Shown here piece by piece: positions 33,270-41,324 of a DNA stretch of 64,000 nucleotides. Source of the DNA: a virus; the IMG/VR virus record IMGVR_UViG_3300042540_001822, positions 124,001 to 188,000 of that record; one strand, written 5' to 3'. Below the pieces are notes generated by a model, which worked only from the letters and a program-made list of their open reading frames with translations, ran no database searches and had not been told where the DNA came from. The first letter of the stretch is position 1, and the number at the start of each line of letters is the position of its first letter. The position numbers and the translations under genes were made by a program.

Positions 33270-33530
33270 TTAAGATTCTAAATTTTTTTGTTCTACGGAT
33301 TTTACAATCGATTCGATAAGGAGGTCTTTTTCTAATTTCGAAAAGAAATCAGTTACGTATTTACATTTCTCATATTCTTCCGTCGATTCGTAATAAATCA
33401 ACAAGGAAGTTTTAATGACATCTCTTCTTTGTATAAGATGAGGATGCATTAATGCACGAGATCCCATTTTCTCCATTCTTTGGAGAGCGCTCTCATAAAT
33501 ATTCCGATCCAGTTTTGGTTCGTTTTGCAA
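33270..33530 (-). CDS. Small protein with UVR-like helix, 86 aa
   Basis: Contains YYESTEEYEKCKYVTDFFSKLEKDL, a segment resembling the UVR helical hairpin motif and repeated in three other small genes (33540, 33989, 57469). Helical, soluble. Function unknown. Confidence 0.6.
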   Translation of the reverse strand: MQNEPKLDRNIYESALQRMEKMGSRALMHPHLIQRRDVIKTSLLIYYESTEEYEKCKYVTDFFSKLEKDLLIESIVKSVEQKNLES

Positions 33531-33539
33531 TTTATTTTT

Positions 33540-33743
33540 TTATTTTGAGTTGTTTCTCGGATCTTTTTTTTTGGTTAAAATCCTGTATAATTCTTCACAC
33601 TTTTCATATTCTTCAAAAGATTCCAAAATTTTTAAACAAGATTCACTTTGTGTCCAAAGAGAACTTCTTTCTCCATATTTTACCAGCTCCGAGTAAATTT
33701 GAAGTGCCCAATTAAGATCTTCGATTGATTTGGGGTTAGACAT
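33540..33743 (-). CDS. Small protein with UVR-like helix, 67 aa
   Basis: SFEEYEKCEELYRILTKK near the C-terminus is the shared helical motif. N-terminus MSNPKSIEDLNWALQIYSEL. A hairpin and a GAATATATAA motif sit immediately upstream. Confidence 0.65.
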   Translation of the reverse strand: MSNPKSIEDLNWALQIYSELVKYGERSSLWTQSESCLKILESFEEYEKCEELYRILTKKKDPRNNSK

Positions 33744-33773
33744 AAGTGAATCTGTAAATTCACTTATATATTC
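33744..33773 (-). promoter_or_regulatory. Inverted repeat plus GAATATATAA motif at a start codon
   Basis: AAGTGAAT (33744-33751) pairs with ATTCACTT (33758-33765), directly against the ATG of the 33540-33743 gene. GAATATATAA on the minus strand covers 33764-33773. The hairpin could control translation or the promoter. Confidence 0.4.
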
Positions 33774-33788
33774 ATAACAACAGATAAA

Positions 33789-34013
33789 TCAGTTTAAAAA
33801 TTGAAAAGAATCAGCAGGTTTTTGGAATGGTAAACCAAATTCCCCAGGTGCGTTATATTCAACCTGTAGAAGAGATTCATTTTGTTTGTTTTTATATACG
33901 TTCAAAACCTTGACAGTTTTTTTTGTAGAAGATTCTCTCAGTATATCTCCTTTTTCTACTCTCATTCCATGTACGTATGTAGAGCTGGCTAATTTGTAGT
34001 CTTTAAGTTCCAT
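33789..34013 (-). CDS. Small hypothetical protein, 74 aa
   Basis: ATG at 34013 (MELKDYKLASSTYVHGMRV) is preferred because the longer frame starts in an unusual context and overlaps the upstream gene by 64 bases. Beta-rich domain (KKTVKVLNVYKNKQNESLLQV). No family recognised. Confidence 0.55.
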   Translation of the reverse strand: MELKDYKLASSTYVHGMRVEKGDILRESSTKKTVKVLNVYKNKQNESLLQVEYNAPGEFGLPFQKPADSFQFLN

Positions 34014-34297
34014 TTTTTTAATTTTTGTATTTGTTTTTTTACTTCTGCACAAATTTCATACCGTTCCAATTCTTCACACCAAAGAAGAAAATTTTTGAGA
34101 AAAAGATCAAAATTTTGTCTTTCGATGATAATGGAATACCCTTCTCCACCGACCTCTTGATCGTCTATTTGAAAAATGATTGTGTAATCCTGTTTTTTTG
34201 TGATGGCTTTTGAAACCTGTGCATAGATGATGGACCAGAATTTATCCTTCTCCTCGAAAGAAAGATCGTCACTGAACGAAAAATTTGAGTTTTTCAC
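33989..34297 (-). CDS. Small protein with UVR-like tail, 102 aa
   Basis: The C-terminal half (FLLWCEELERYEICAEVKKQIQKLKKW) carries the shared YExC helix. The N-terminal half looks alpha/beta (SFEEKDKFWSIIYAQVSK). Its stop overlaps the next gene by 25 bases. Function unknown. Confidence 0.6.
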   Translation of the reverse strand: MKNSNFSFSDDLSFEEKDKFWSIIYAQVSKAITKKQDYTIIFQIDDQEVGGEGYSIIIERQNFDLFLKNFLLWCEELERYEICAEVKKQIQKLKKWNLKTTN

Positions 34298-34307
34298 TAT
34301 TCAAATT

Positions 34308-35369
34308 TTATTTCGGGAGAATTGAATTTATAACACCAGAAAGATAATTGGTGATTTTATAAGGATCTGCATTTGAACCTGGCCTCCTGTCTTCTAGATA
34401 TCCTTTCCATGTTTGAGAGGTAGACAATGGAATTCTAATAGAAGCACCTCTGTCGCTAACTCCCCAGCTGAATTTATCAATGCTTTGGGTCTCATGCTTG
34501 CCTGTCAATCTCATTCGATTGTCAGAGCCGTAAAGAGAAATGGCGGTTTCGTGAGTTTTACCCAATTCCTCACAAATTTGTTCGAAGTATTCTTTGCCTC
34601 CAGATTCTCTCATTTCGAAGGTTGAGAAATTGGTGTGCATGCCAGAGCCATTCCAGTCCTCATGCTCGCCCATGGGCTTTGGATGAAAATCAACTTTTAT
34701 TTTATATGACTCTGCAATTCGAACCAGAAGAAATCTTGAAATCCATAGGTCGTCTGCCGCTGCCTTTTCTCCTTGACCAAAAATTTGGTATTCCCATTGG
34801 CCTAACATTACTTCTGCATTAGTTCCAGTGATGTTGATTCCACAAGACAAACAAGCTTCTAGATGTTGTTCCGAAATTTCTCTTCCTGCAGAATATGGGT
34901 GTCCAATTGAACAATAATATTTACCTTGTTCTTCCGGTACACGGAAATTTTCGAATCCTACAGGAAGAGTTTTGTCTTTATTAAACCATCGAAGAACATA
35001 TTCTTGTTCGAAGCCGAACCAAGTGTTGAAATCCTCATCGTTTATTTTAGCTCTAAAATTCGAGGTGTGTGGGGAATAATCTGAATTTAAAACTTCACAT
35101 AACACAATGAATGAAAATCCACCTTTGAGAGGGTCCGCATACATTTTCACGGGTTTTAAAATACAATCTGAAAGTTTTCCATCCGCTTGTCTAGTAGAAC
35201 TACCGTCAAAATTCCATTCTGGTATTTTCGAAAAGTGATTTCTTGCCCAGTGCATCGGAGAAAATGAACTTTCCCCTTCAAAGGGAACATCCAACACTTT
35301 AATTTTCGATCTTAGATTCGGCTCTGGTTCATATCCATCCAACCAGACATATTCCAATTTTATTTTCAT
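34308..35369 (-). CDS. Glutamine synthetase, type II (GSII)
   Basis: Makes glutamine from glutamate and ammonia with ATP. Motifs in order: WNFDGSSTRQADG, a FIVLCEV stretch, NTWFGFEQEY, KPMGEHEDWNGSGMHTNFS, TGKHETQSIDKFSWG and RGASIRIP. Length 353 aa fits type II enzymes, which are eukaryote-like and common in Bacteroidetes. A phage copy is unusual and likely boosts nitrogen flow to nucleotide and amino acid synthesis. Confidence 0.85.
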   Translation of the reverse strand: MKIKLEYVWLDGYEPEPNLRSKIKVLDVPFEGESSFSPMHWARNHFSKIPEWNFDGSSTRQADGKLSDCILKPVKMYADPLKGGFSFIVLCEVLNSDYSPHTSNFRAKINDEDFNTWFGFEQEYVLRWFNKDKTLPVGFENFRVPEEQGKYYCSIGHPYSAGREISEQHLEACLSCGINITGTNAEVMLGQWEYQIFGQGEKAAADDLWISRFLLVRIAESYKIKVDFHPKPMGEHEDWNGSGMHTNFSTFEMRESGGKEYFEQICEELGKTHETAISLYGSDNRMRLTGKHETQSIDKFSWGVSDRGASIRIPLSTSQTWKGYLEDRRPGSNADPYKITNYLSGVINSILPK

Positions 35370-35437
35370 ATGGGAATTTTAATTTTGATGTTGTTTATAC
35401 ATCAAATTTTAAAAAAATTTCCAATACAGAAATGAAA

Positions 35438-35614
35438 TTATTTAGATTGAAATCCAGTAAATGTTTTCTTGAAATCTTCGAATCCCATCAACTTTCCTAC
35501 AGTTGAATGTTTCAAACCTAAGGAACCTTGCTTTGTTCCAAAAATCTTTTGGTCGTACCACTTAATGAAATTATCTGGCGTGGTGTATTTTGCTTGTGGG
35601 GTAACTGTTTTCAT
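35438..35614 (-). CDS. Small basic protein, 58 aa
   Basis: Frame MKTVTPQAKYTTPDNFIKWY followed by GTKQGSLGLKHSTVGKLMGF and a basic tail. A possible DNA-binding or structural peptide; no family recognised. It occupies the gap between 35370 and 35617. Confidence 0.5.
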   Translation of the reverse strand: MKTVTPQAKYTTPDNFIKWYDQKIFGTKQGSLGLKHSTVGKLMGFEDFKKTFTGFQSK

Positions 35615-35617
35615 AAT

Positions 35618-36013
35618 TTAGGGGGTTTCCGATAGGAAAAATATTTTTGCCAGAATTCCAACCAGGGATGTAAAGAAAATCCAAAGAGCCTTGTTGACTC
35701 CAGATTTCCACTTTACTAAATCAGAGTGTTCTAAAACCATCTTTTGGTAGGCAGCATCCTCTCTTTCTTGCTTTCTTTCGAATTCTGCACGAAATCTGGT
35801 ATTTTCGTTTACTTTTACGATAACACCATCGTCTGGATCTAACAATTTGCGTTTAATGTCTGATAACTCTCTTTTCATTTCGGCTTGAGAGTTTTTAAGA
35901 TCCTCCATAGCCATCTGAATAATTCTAAGATCGCTAGAAGGAATTCCTCTCATGTTAGAAAGTTCTTCGTGAAGAATTGCACGGATAGTTTCGGCGAGTG
36001 GGGTAGGTTCCAT
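35618..36013 (-). CDS. Holin/XhlA-like membrane protein, 131 aa
   Basis: A helical N-terminal region (AETIRAILHEELSNM, KNSQAEMKRELSDIKRKL) with LDPDDGVIVKVNENTRF is followed by a C-terminal hydrophobic segment (ALWIFFTSLVGILAKIFFL). This resembles haemolysin XhlA-like or holin-associated proteins; a spanin is less likely. It carries a late-type motif upstream, as does the GH19 enzyme. Confidence 0.6.
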   Translation of the reverse strand: MEPTPLAETIRAILHEELSNMRGIPSSDLRIIQMAMEDLKNSQAEMKRELSDIKRKLLDPDDGVIVKVNENTRFRAEFERKQEREDAAYQKMVLEHSDLVKWKSGVNKALWIFFTSLVGILAKIFFLSETP

Positions 36014-36014
36014 G

Positions 36015-36033
36015 GTTGGATTATATATCCAAC
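36015..36033 (-). promoter_or_regulatory. GGATATATAA motif inside an inverted repeat
   Basis: The minus-strand GGATATATAA (36021-36030) lies in a 7-bp inverted repeat (GTTGGAT at 36015-36021, ATCCAAC at 36027-36033) directly upstream of the holin-like gene's ATG. Confidence 0.45.
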
Positions 36034-36048
36034 ATAAACCTGAAATTT

Positions 36049-36252
36049 TTAGGAATTAGATTCCCAGCATACACTTGTTTCGGAGGCAATAATGAAAGAA
36101 TCCACAGTTTCTGGATCGGTATCTATCACGAACATCCCATAATATTCACCGTTTAAAATTTTCGATTCAATTATAAGAGATTCGTGCATATTAATTAGGG
36201 TGCAAACTTCCAAATGTGATTTTGCACTTTTTGTTTTAATTGTTGTTATCAT
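36049..36252 (-). CDS. Small hypothetical protein, 67 aa
   Basis: MITTIKTKSAKSHLEVCTLI..., mixed alpha/beta, ending TSVCWESNS. No family recognised. Overlaps the next gene by 4 bases. Confidence 0.55.
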   Translation of the reverse strand: MITTIKTKSAKSHLEVCTLINMHESLIIESKILNGEYYGMFVIDTDPETVDSFIIASETSVCWESNS

Positions 36253-36524
36253 GATTCATCAATCTTTAAAATTATATTGTTGACTCTTGGAGAATCTACT
36301 ATGAAAAATTTGCTTTTATCAACTTCTTCAATTATAAATTCTGTGGGATTTATACTTCCTCTCAACCAATATTTGGTTTTTCCAATTTTGAATTCGGTAT
36401 CCAAATGATCTGGGGTTAACTTTGAAAGTCTTATCCATTTGCTTTGATTTCTGATAAACTGGGTTCGATAGTATTCCAACAAAGAATCCGTTGGTTTTTT
36501 TATTTCTCTAAAAATTTGGGCCAT
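36249..36524 (-). CDS. Hypothetical protein, 91 aa
   Basis: Start at ATG 36524 (MAQIFREIKKPTDSLLEYYRTQF), preferred because a start at 36719 would overlap the glycosyltransferase gene by 124 bases. Contains LDTEFKIGKTKYWLRGSINPTEF. No family recognised. If the long form is real it would be 156 aa. Confidence 0.5.
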   Translation of the reverse strand: MAQIFREIKKPTDSLLEYYRTQFIRNQSKWIRLSKLTPDHLDTEFKIGKTKYWLRGSINPTEFIIEEVDKSKFFIVDSPRVNNIILKIDES

Positions 36525-36595
36525 TAATTTGTTTTTTCCTTGAGTTATACAACCAATTGGAAAAATAATTTCCCCGGTTGAATTTGAATTTTTAC

Positions 36596-37339
36596 TTACG
36601 ATTGTTGTGGTGTTTGCATTTGTAATCTCAAACTTGTTAGATCGTCCATAATAGGACCAAGAATGAAAAATTCCTTTGACTCTTTTCCCATCTCGCAAAC
36701 TCCAGGTTGGCAGTACCAATAAATGTTATAGTGAAAATGATTGTGATCCCCCGAAGACATTCTCTTCGATCCATTGACCTCGTTGGTCCAAGGATCCTCT
36801 CCATCGACCAGATGTTTTAAAAGATAATTTCTATCCCAAATGGTGGCATTGTGGGAGTGTAAATAATTTTCTCCATCCGAGTACTTTAGAATTTGTTTTT
36901 TGTTTATTTCAAATGGGGTTGGCTCCAATTTATAGGATTCATAGTAGTGCAATTTGGTGTGGATTTTGATTGAGTTTGCATTGTGTAACTCAACAAAAGA
37001 AACCAATTCTTCTAAAACTTCATCCCCGGGATATGAAAAAGGCCACATATCTTCTTGGATGTAAATTACCCACTTAGAAGGAATACGTTCTAATGCCAAT
37101 CTCATCCTGGTAGAAAAACCATTTTTGTCTGTCAACCCTGTTAAAATTGGTGTAATACCGGGATTCACGGTATATGGAAGATTACGACAAGACAAATTGA
37201 TGTCATGTACATTTTTTTCCTCTGAAGCCCAATAGACCGGTACCTTTTCAAAATTCCAATTGAAGTCAAGACCATAAAGCATACCAAACCAATATTGTTG
37301 GTATGAATCACAGGTGTGAACGAGCAAAGAAAGATCCAT
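36596..37339 (-). CDS. Glycosyltransferase-like protein, 247 aa
   Basis: DLSLLVHTCDSYQQYWFGML, AFSTRMRLALERIPSKWVIYIQEDMWPFSY-type text and NATIWDRNYL suggest a nucleotide-sugar glycosyltransferase (GT-A-like, with ED and W motifs), but the family is uncertain. It belongs to the sugar cluster starting here. Confidence 0.55.
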   Translation of the reverse strand: MDLSLLVHTCDSYQQYWFGMLYGLDFNWNFEKVPVYWASEEKNVHDINLSCRNLPYTVNPGITPILTGLTDKNGFSTRMRLALERIPSKWVIYIQEDMWPFSYPGDEVLEELVSFVELHNANSIKIHTKLHYYESYKLEPTPFEINKKQILKYSDGENYLHSHNATIWDRNYLLKHLVDGEDPWTNEVNGSKRMSSGDHNHFHYNIYWYCQPGVCEMGKESKEFFILGPIMDDLTSLRLQMQTPQQS

Positions 37340-37340
37340 T

Positions 37341-38324
37341 TTAAAAATTTTGGAAATAATTCGATTTTTGAAGCTTTTCTAGATAATCTGTAATTTTAGA
37401 ACACTCTGATTCTCTCTTTTCCCCGTGTAAAACTTTGATCGATCTTTTTTCTTCCGGAATTTTATAAAAGCATAAAGAAGGATCTGGATTTTCCTCGGTC
37501 ATCCACGATGAAAATCCAGGTTGACCCTGTTCATAAAAATGTACGGTTGTCTCTAAACCATCTCTTAAATTAATGTAACACAAAGGCAAACCCTCGTTCG
37601 TTTTTTTCCAGGACAAAACATTGTAAATGGTTTCCTCGTGATAGGCAGCATAATAATTCAAATCTAAATTGAGTTTTGGTAACATAAAACAAAGCTCACG
37701 CCACATTTTCACAAAAGATAAACAATCTGGTGTGGCTAATATCACGTTAGTTGTTCTGTAGGTACCCCTCGAATCTGGAAACATCTGTAGAAATTGCATT
37801 AAAGGCCATTCTAAAGTTTTTGTGTGATCTGCCATGGGCCAACATCCTTCAAATGGATTACCTCTTTCTTTTCCAGATTCAATCATAATCATGTACTGAT
37901 GTATGCCTTCTGAACAGAGAGGATAGTTCTTAACAAGCGGAATCCAATCGAACAACTCGTCAACAATAGGAGTTCCTAAACAATCTGAATCTAGATAGCA
38001 AACCTCTTCGACACCAGACTCCAAAGCTTTTTCGATGGCAACAGTTTTGGCACAAAGGATTTGATAAATTCTTGGGCTTTTTCTTTCGATATAAAAATTT
38101 CCATCTGATTGTGTTCCAAAATCTTCAGGTCTCAAAGAATCGATAGGTAAATCAATATGAATTAGATGAACTTCCGTAATATCTTCGAAAGGATTGACGT
38201 TTTCCCGACAATTTATTCCATAAATTAGAATAGGAATGTCGGAAAATTTACGAATAGATAAAGCCAGATTTCTAGCGACCTGAAAATAATTTTCAGTCAC
38301 ATGGGTAATGTATGCTCTTTTCAT
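37341..38324 (-). CDS. GT8-like glycosyltransferase
   Basis: EEVCYLDSDCLGTPIVDELFDW shows the DxD metal-binding motif; the N-terminal YITHVTENYFQVARNLALSIRK is the typical nucleotide-sugar entry. ATG at 38324 (MKRAYITHV) forms TTATGA with the stop of the 38-codon upstream gene, so coupling supports it over a 38336 start. Likely an LPS- or surface-glycan transferase. Confidence 0.7.
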   Translation of the reverse strand: MKRAYITHVTENYFQVARNLALSIRKFSDIPILIYGINCRENVNPFEDITEVHLIHIDLPIDSLRPEDFGTQSDGNFYIERKSPRIYQILCAKTVAIEKALESGVEEVCYLDSDCLGTPIVDELFDWIPLVKNYPLCSEGIHQYMIMIESGKERGNPFEGCWPMADHTKTLEWPLMQFLQMFPDSRGTYRTTNVILATPDCLSFVKMWRELCFMLPKLNLDLNYYAAYHEETIYNVLSWKKTNEGLPLCYINLRDGLETTVHFYEQGQPGFSSWMTEENPDPSLCFYKIPEEKRSIKVLHGEKRESECSKITDYLEKLQKSNYFQNF

Positions 38325-38437
38325 AAGAACTCCCATCCTCCACCTGGAAATTTTTCTTCTTGGACTAAAACATTAAAATTTTTTAGTTGTTCATTAAAAT
38401 AACAAATGTAATTAATGTACAGGTCTTGTAGTTTCAT
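38321..38437 (-). CDS. Very small hypothetical protein, 38 aa
   Basis: Frame MKLQDLYINYICYFNEQLKN ending PGGGWEFL; it overlaps the glycosyltransferase start by ATGA. It may be a leader or a small factor; no family recognised. Confidence 0.4.
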   Translation of the reverse strand: MKLQDLYINYICYFNEQLKNFNVLVQEEKFPGGGWEFL

Positions 38438-38443
38438 GGGTTA

Positions 38444-39175
38444 TTAATTAATTGATTTTATTTGATCAATGTTTCTTTTAGTATATCCTTCTTCTGGGAC
38501 ATTTACCAAAATCTTATTGATAAAAACCGACCTAAGGCTATTGCTTACCATATACTCACGAACACGCTCCCATAAATCACAATCACTTGGTGATACATTT
38601 CCAGTTTCCTCGTAAACATCCCGAAATAAAAGGGGTATTTTCACAAAATTCATGCAAACTGTTTGTGTTAATAAACGTGTGCAATGAGGGTAAATTTCGT
38701 GATAATCCTTGTCGCTCGGCAAACTATATAAAGGAAATTCCTGTCCATTTGTGAAATATCCTTTGGCAAAAACAAAGTCAGCCCCCGTTATCTTGATGCA
38801 CCGATTAACTTCCTCTAAATAAGTTGGATAGTAAAAATCATCATGGTTCTGCAAACATATAAAACTATGACCATCTCTCTTTGCCAACTCAATACCAGTA
38901 TTTATTGCATTTGCTCCGCCCGAACTCCAAAGCTTATCTCCATCTTCATATTTATCCCTCTCCTTGGCGTGAGGTAAATTTACAGCTTTGATTCTATGGT
39001 CGTAACTCTTGGCGATCTGGCCGAATTGTTCTTGGTCTGAGTATTTGTCACCAATCATGTAAACTTCAAAATCTTGGTGAGATTGAGCATAAATACTATC
39101 CAAAAGCCTGCGAATGTAAAATTCGCTTAGGCCATCGGGGCGTTGGTAAGTCGGAAATACTATTGGGAATGTCAT
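38444..39175 (-). CDS. GT2-family glycosyltransferase
   Basis: PIVFPTYQRPDGLSEFYIRRLLDSI, a DFEVYMIGDKYSD stretch and QNHDDFYYPTYLEE are GT2-type (NDP-sugar, DxD-like) motifs. ATG at 39175 (MTFPIVFPTYQR) is the usual GT2 start; a longer form would overlap PhyH. Adds a sugar to a surface or virion glycan. Confidence 0.75.
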   Translation of the reverse strand: MTFPIVFPTYQRPDGLSEFYIRRLLDSIYAQSHQDFEVYMIGDKYSDQEQFGQIAKSYDHRIKAVNLPHAKERDKYEDGDKLWSSGGANAINTGIELAKRDGHSFICLQNHDDFYYPTYLEEVNRCIKITGADFVFAKGYFTNGQEFPLYSLPSDKDYHEIYPHCTRLLTQTVCMNFVKIPLLFRDVYEETGNVSPSDCDLWERVREYMVSNSLRSVFINKILVNVPEEGYTKRNIDQIKSIN

Positions 39176-39218
39176 ATCTTTATTTTTTAATAATCCGGAA
39201 TCTAATGTTTGTTTCACA

Positions 39219-40004
39219 TTAATCTTGATTTTTTTTATAAAAACGTTTATTTTCTGGTTGATACCATTCATCTAATGAAGCTGGGACTCTTGAATGGTAA
39301 CCTAAAAATTGTTGCATTTCATAAGTAAACGAATTCATTCTTTCATATCCTAAAGCTCTAGGATAATCTAATAATTGTTTCATAAATGATTTACTTATAG
39401 TAAAAGGAATAGCTCTTCTATTATTCTGGGTTTTATTAGGAGCTGAAGAATGCCACACATTAGAATTGAATATTAATATATCTCCTCTTTTTCCTGTTGC
39501 TTGGTGGGCATTGTTAAAAAACTCTTCATCGGTTGGTTTTCTTTCTTCTAAATGGGAACCGGTAAGAAGATAAGTCCCGCCATTCTCAATAGTAAAATCA
39601 TCTATCATAATTAAACAATTAAGCATTATAGGAAATTCTCCAGAATAAAATCTTAGATCACGATGTACTATGGATGAAAAATTAGGTTGGTTAGGTAAAT
39701 TATTTAAAGCACTAAATGAATTTAAAATACATTTACTATGGAAAAAATTATCTTGTAATGATTGAATAAACCCATTTTTAAGTAAAGTTTGTAAAAATTC
39801 TATAAATACCGGACTACTTAATAAAACATGAAGGGCAACCCCCATTGAATTAATATCATTATTATTATATAATTGAATATTTCTATGTTCTAAAAATGCT
39901 TTATCTATTTCACTAGATAGTATATCTAACCATTTTTTAGTTATTTGATTACGAACAATTACATAACCTTTTTCTTTTAATTCTTGGGATTGCTGTATTA
40001 TCAT
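39219..40004 (-). CDS. PhyH-family (phytanoyl-CoA) dioxygenase
   Basis: Fe(II)/2-oxoglutarate enzyme fold: VHRDLRFYSGEFP gives the HxD metal pair, GTYLLTGSHLEE follows, then WHSSAPNKTQNNRRAIPF provides the later His and Arg. 261 aa; strongly AT-rich codon use. Probable role: oxidation of a sugar or lipid in the glycan pathway. Confidence 0.75.
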   Translation of the reverse strand: MIIQQSQELKEKGYVIVRNQITKKWLDILSSEIDKAFLEHRNIQLYNNNDINSMGVALHVLLSSPVFIEFLQTLLKNGFIQSLQDNFFHSKCILNSFSALNNLPNQPNFSSIVHRDLRFYSGEFPIMLNCLIMIDDFTIENGGTYLLTGSHLEERKPTDEEFFNNAHQATGKRGDILIFNSNVWHSSAPNKTQNNRRAIPFTISKSFMKQLLDYPRALGYERMNSFTYEMQQFLGYHSRVPASLDEWYQPENKRFYKKNQD

Positions 40005-40666
40005 TTTAAAAATTTTTCTCCTTCAACTCTATTTTTAATTATTTTAGCAGGGTTGCCGTATGCTAGTACATTTGATGGGATAGATTTAGTAACTAAACTA
40101 CCTGAGCCTATTACTGTGTTTTCTCCTATTTCTAATCTATCCATTATAGTTACCCCTAATGTAATAGCCGAAAATTTTCCAATTTTAACATATCCCCCTG
40201 TTAAGGATCCCGCAGATATACTAGCAAAATCTTCTATTTCATTATCATGTTCTACTTGTGCCCCTGTAGCAAAAAAAGTAAAATTACCTATTTTAGCTTT
40301 AGGATTAAAAATACATCCAGCCATTGCTACAATCCCTATTCCTAATTCAGTAGTATTTCCTATAATAACTGAGGGGTGAATAGCATTCACAAATTTAAAA
40401 TTAGGTATTAATTCATGTATTTGATTATAAACATAATACCTACTCCAATTATCTCCTATAGAAATTACTCCCCCATATATGTCATTTTGATTAATAATTT
40501 CTTTCAAATTTTCTTGACGACCTAAAATAGAATAACCAAATCTTTTACTTCCTATCTCATGGATTGAGTCAACAATACCAATAATATTATATTTTTTTTC
40601 TTTTTCAATAATATCTATAGTATAATGAGCTTGGTTACCTCCTCCTATTAAAATTATATTTTTCAC
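40001..40666 (-). CDS. NeuD-family sugar O-acyltransferase
   Basis: An N-terminal Rossmann-like start (MKNIILIGGGNQAHYTIDII) precedes a left-handed beta-helix of hexapeptide repeats (IGNTTELGIGIVAMAG, KIGNFTFFATGAQVEHD, IGENTVIGSGSLVTKSI). This is the NeuD/sialic-acid O-acetyltransferase type, which acetylates activated sugars or sialic acid. AT-rich like PhyH and overlapping it by 4 bases. Confidence 0.8.
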   Translation of the reverse strand: MKNIILIGGGNQAHYTIDIIEKEKKYNIIGIVDSIHEIGSKRFGYSILGRQENLKEIINQNDIYGGVISIGDNWSRYYVYNQIHELIPNFKFVNAIHPSVIIGNTTELGIGIVAMAGCIFNPKAKIGNFTFFATGAQVEHDNEIEDFASISAGSLTGGYVKIGKFSAITLGVTIMDRLEIGENTVIGSGSLVTKSIPSNVLAYGNPAKIIKNRVEGEKFLK

Positions 40667-41289
40667 TTTGTATAAATTTTAAATTTAGATAAGTTGGGGT
40701 ATGGAAGCTCCAAATCAGCGTTATGCTTTTTGCTACCATCGGTGTTGTAAAATTGATTCATTAACAACAAGCCCCTCGTTGCAAGTTCGGGCATCATATA
40801 GAAATTCCATCCGAGCATATCAAAATGATCATCGTGATAACTGCACTCTCTCCTACCGCTATACCTTGCTCTTTTAAACCACAAATAAGCCTGATGATCA
40901 TCGGTAAGTATTGCTCCTCCCTTGGATAACTTAAAATGCTTGTACGGACCTGTAAACGATATGCACATATGGGTATTGGGAAGATACATATCAGCCGTAA
41001 ACCTTAAAGCACTATCCCAAACCCGGCTCGGTTTGAGTTGGTATGCGCCCTTCAATGTCGTTCCTTCAACTTCTTCAAAATCCACCCTTGCCCCTGCGTG
41101 GATGATTTCGCAAGGCACGGATGGGTATGTTCGTTCCGGGATAGTAATTGTTGTGCCTCCAACTTTCTCGTACATCAATGCTAAAAACAGTCCATTGGAT
41201 TGGTTGTCTAAGCACACTGCATAAGGAGCGCCGGTGTAGTCCGCAAGGCGTTTTTCAAATTCGTTGGTAATGTCATAAACAGTTTTCAT
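40663..41289 (-). CDS. DegT/DnrJ/StrS-like aminotransferase, short form (208 aa)
   Basis: DegT family (PLP sugar aminotransferase): ADYTGAPYAVCLDNQSNGLFLAL, VWDSALRF and TGPYKHFKLSKGGAILTDD. A lysine in the PLP region (PYKHFKLSKGG) is present. At 208 aa it is about half the normal length, lacking the C-terminal domain, so it may work as a partner or be reduced. More GC-rich than the flanking AT-rich genes. Confidence 0.7.
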   Translation of the reverse strand: MKTVYDITNEFEKRLADYTGAPYAVCLDNQSNGLFLALMYEKVGGTTITIPERTYPSVPCEIIHAGARVDFEEVEGTTLKGAYQLKPSRVWDSALRFTADMYLPNTHMCISFTGPYKHFKLSKGGAILTDDHQAYLWFKRARYSGRRECSYHDDHFDMLGWNFYMMPELATRGLLLMNQFYNTDGSKKHNADLELPYPNLSKFKIYTK

Positions 41290-41324
41290 CCAGATAATTT
41301 TTTTTCTTCTTGGTGAATAAAATT

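Noticed and set aside
36525-36719. Long start of the 36249 gene
   Set aside because: It overlaps the glycosyltransferase by 124 bases; an internal ATG at 36524 avoids this.
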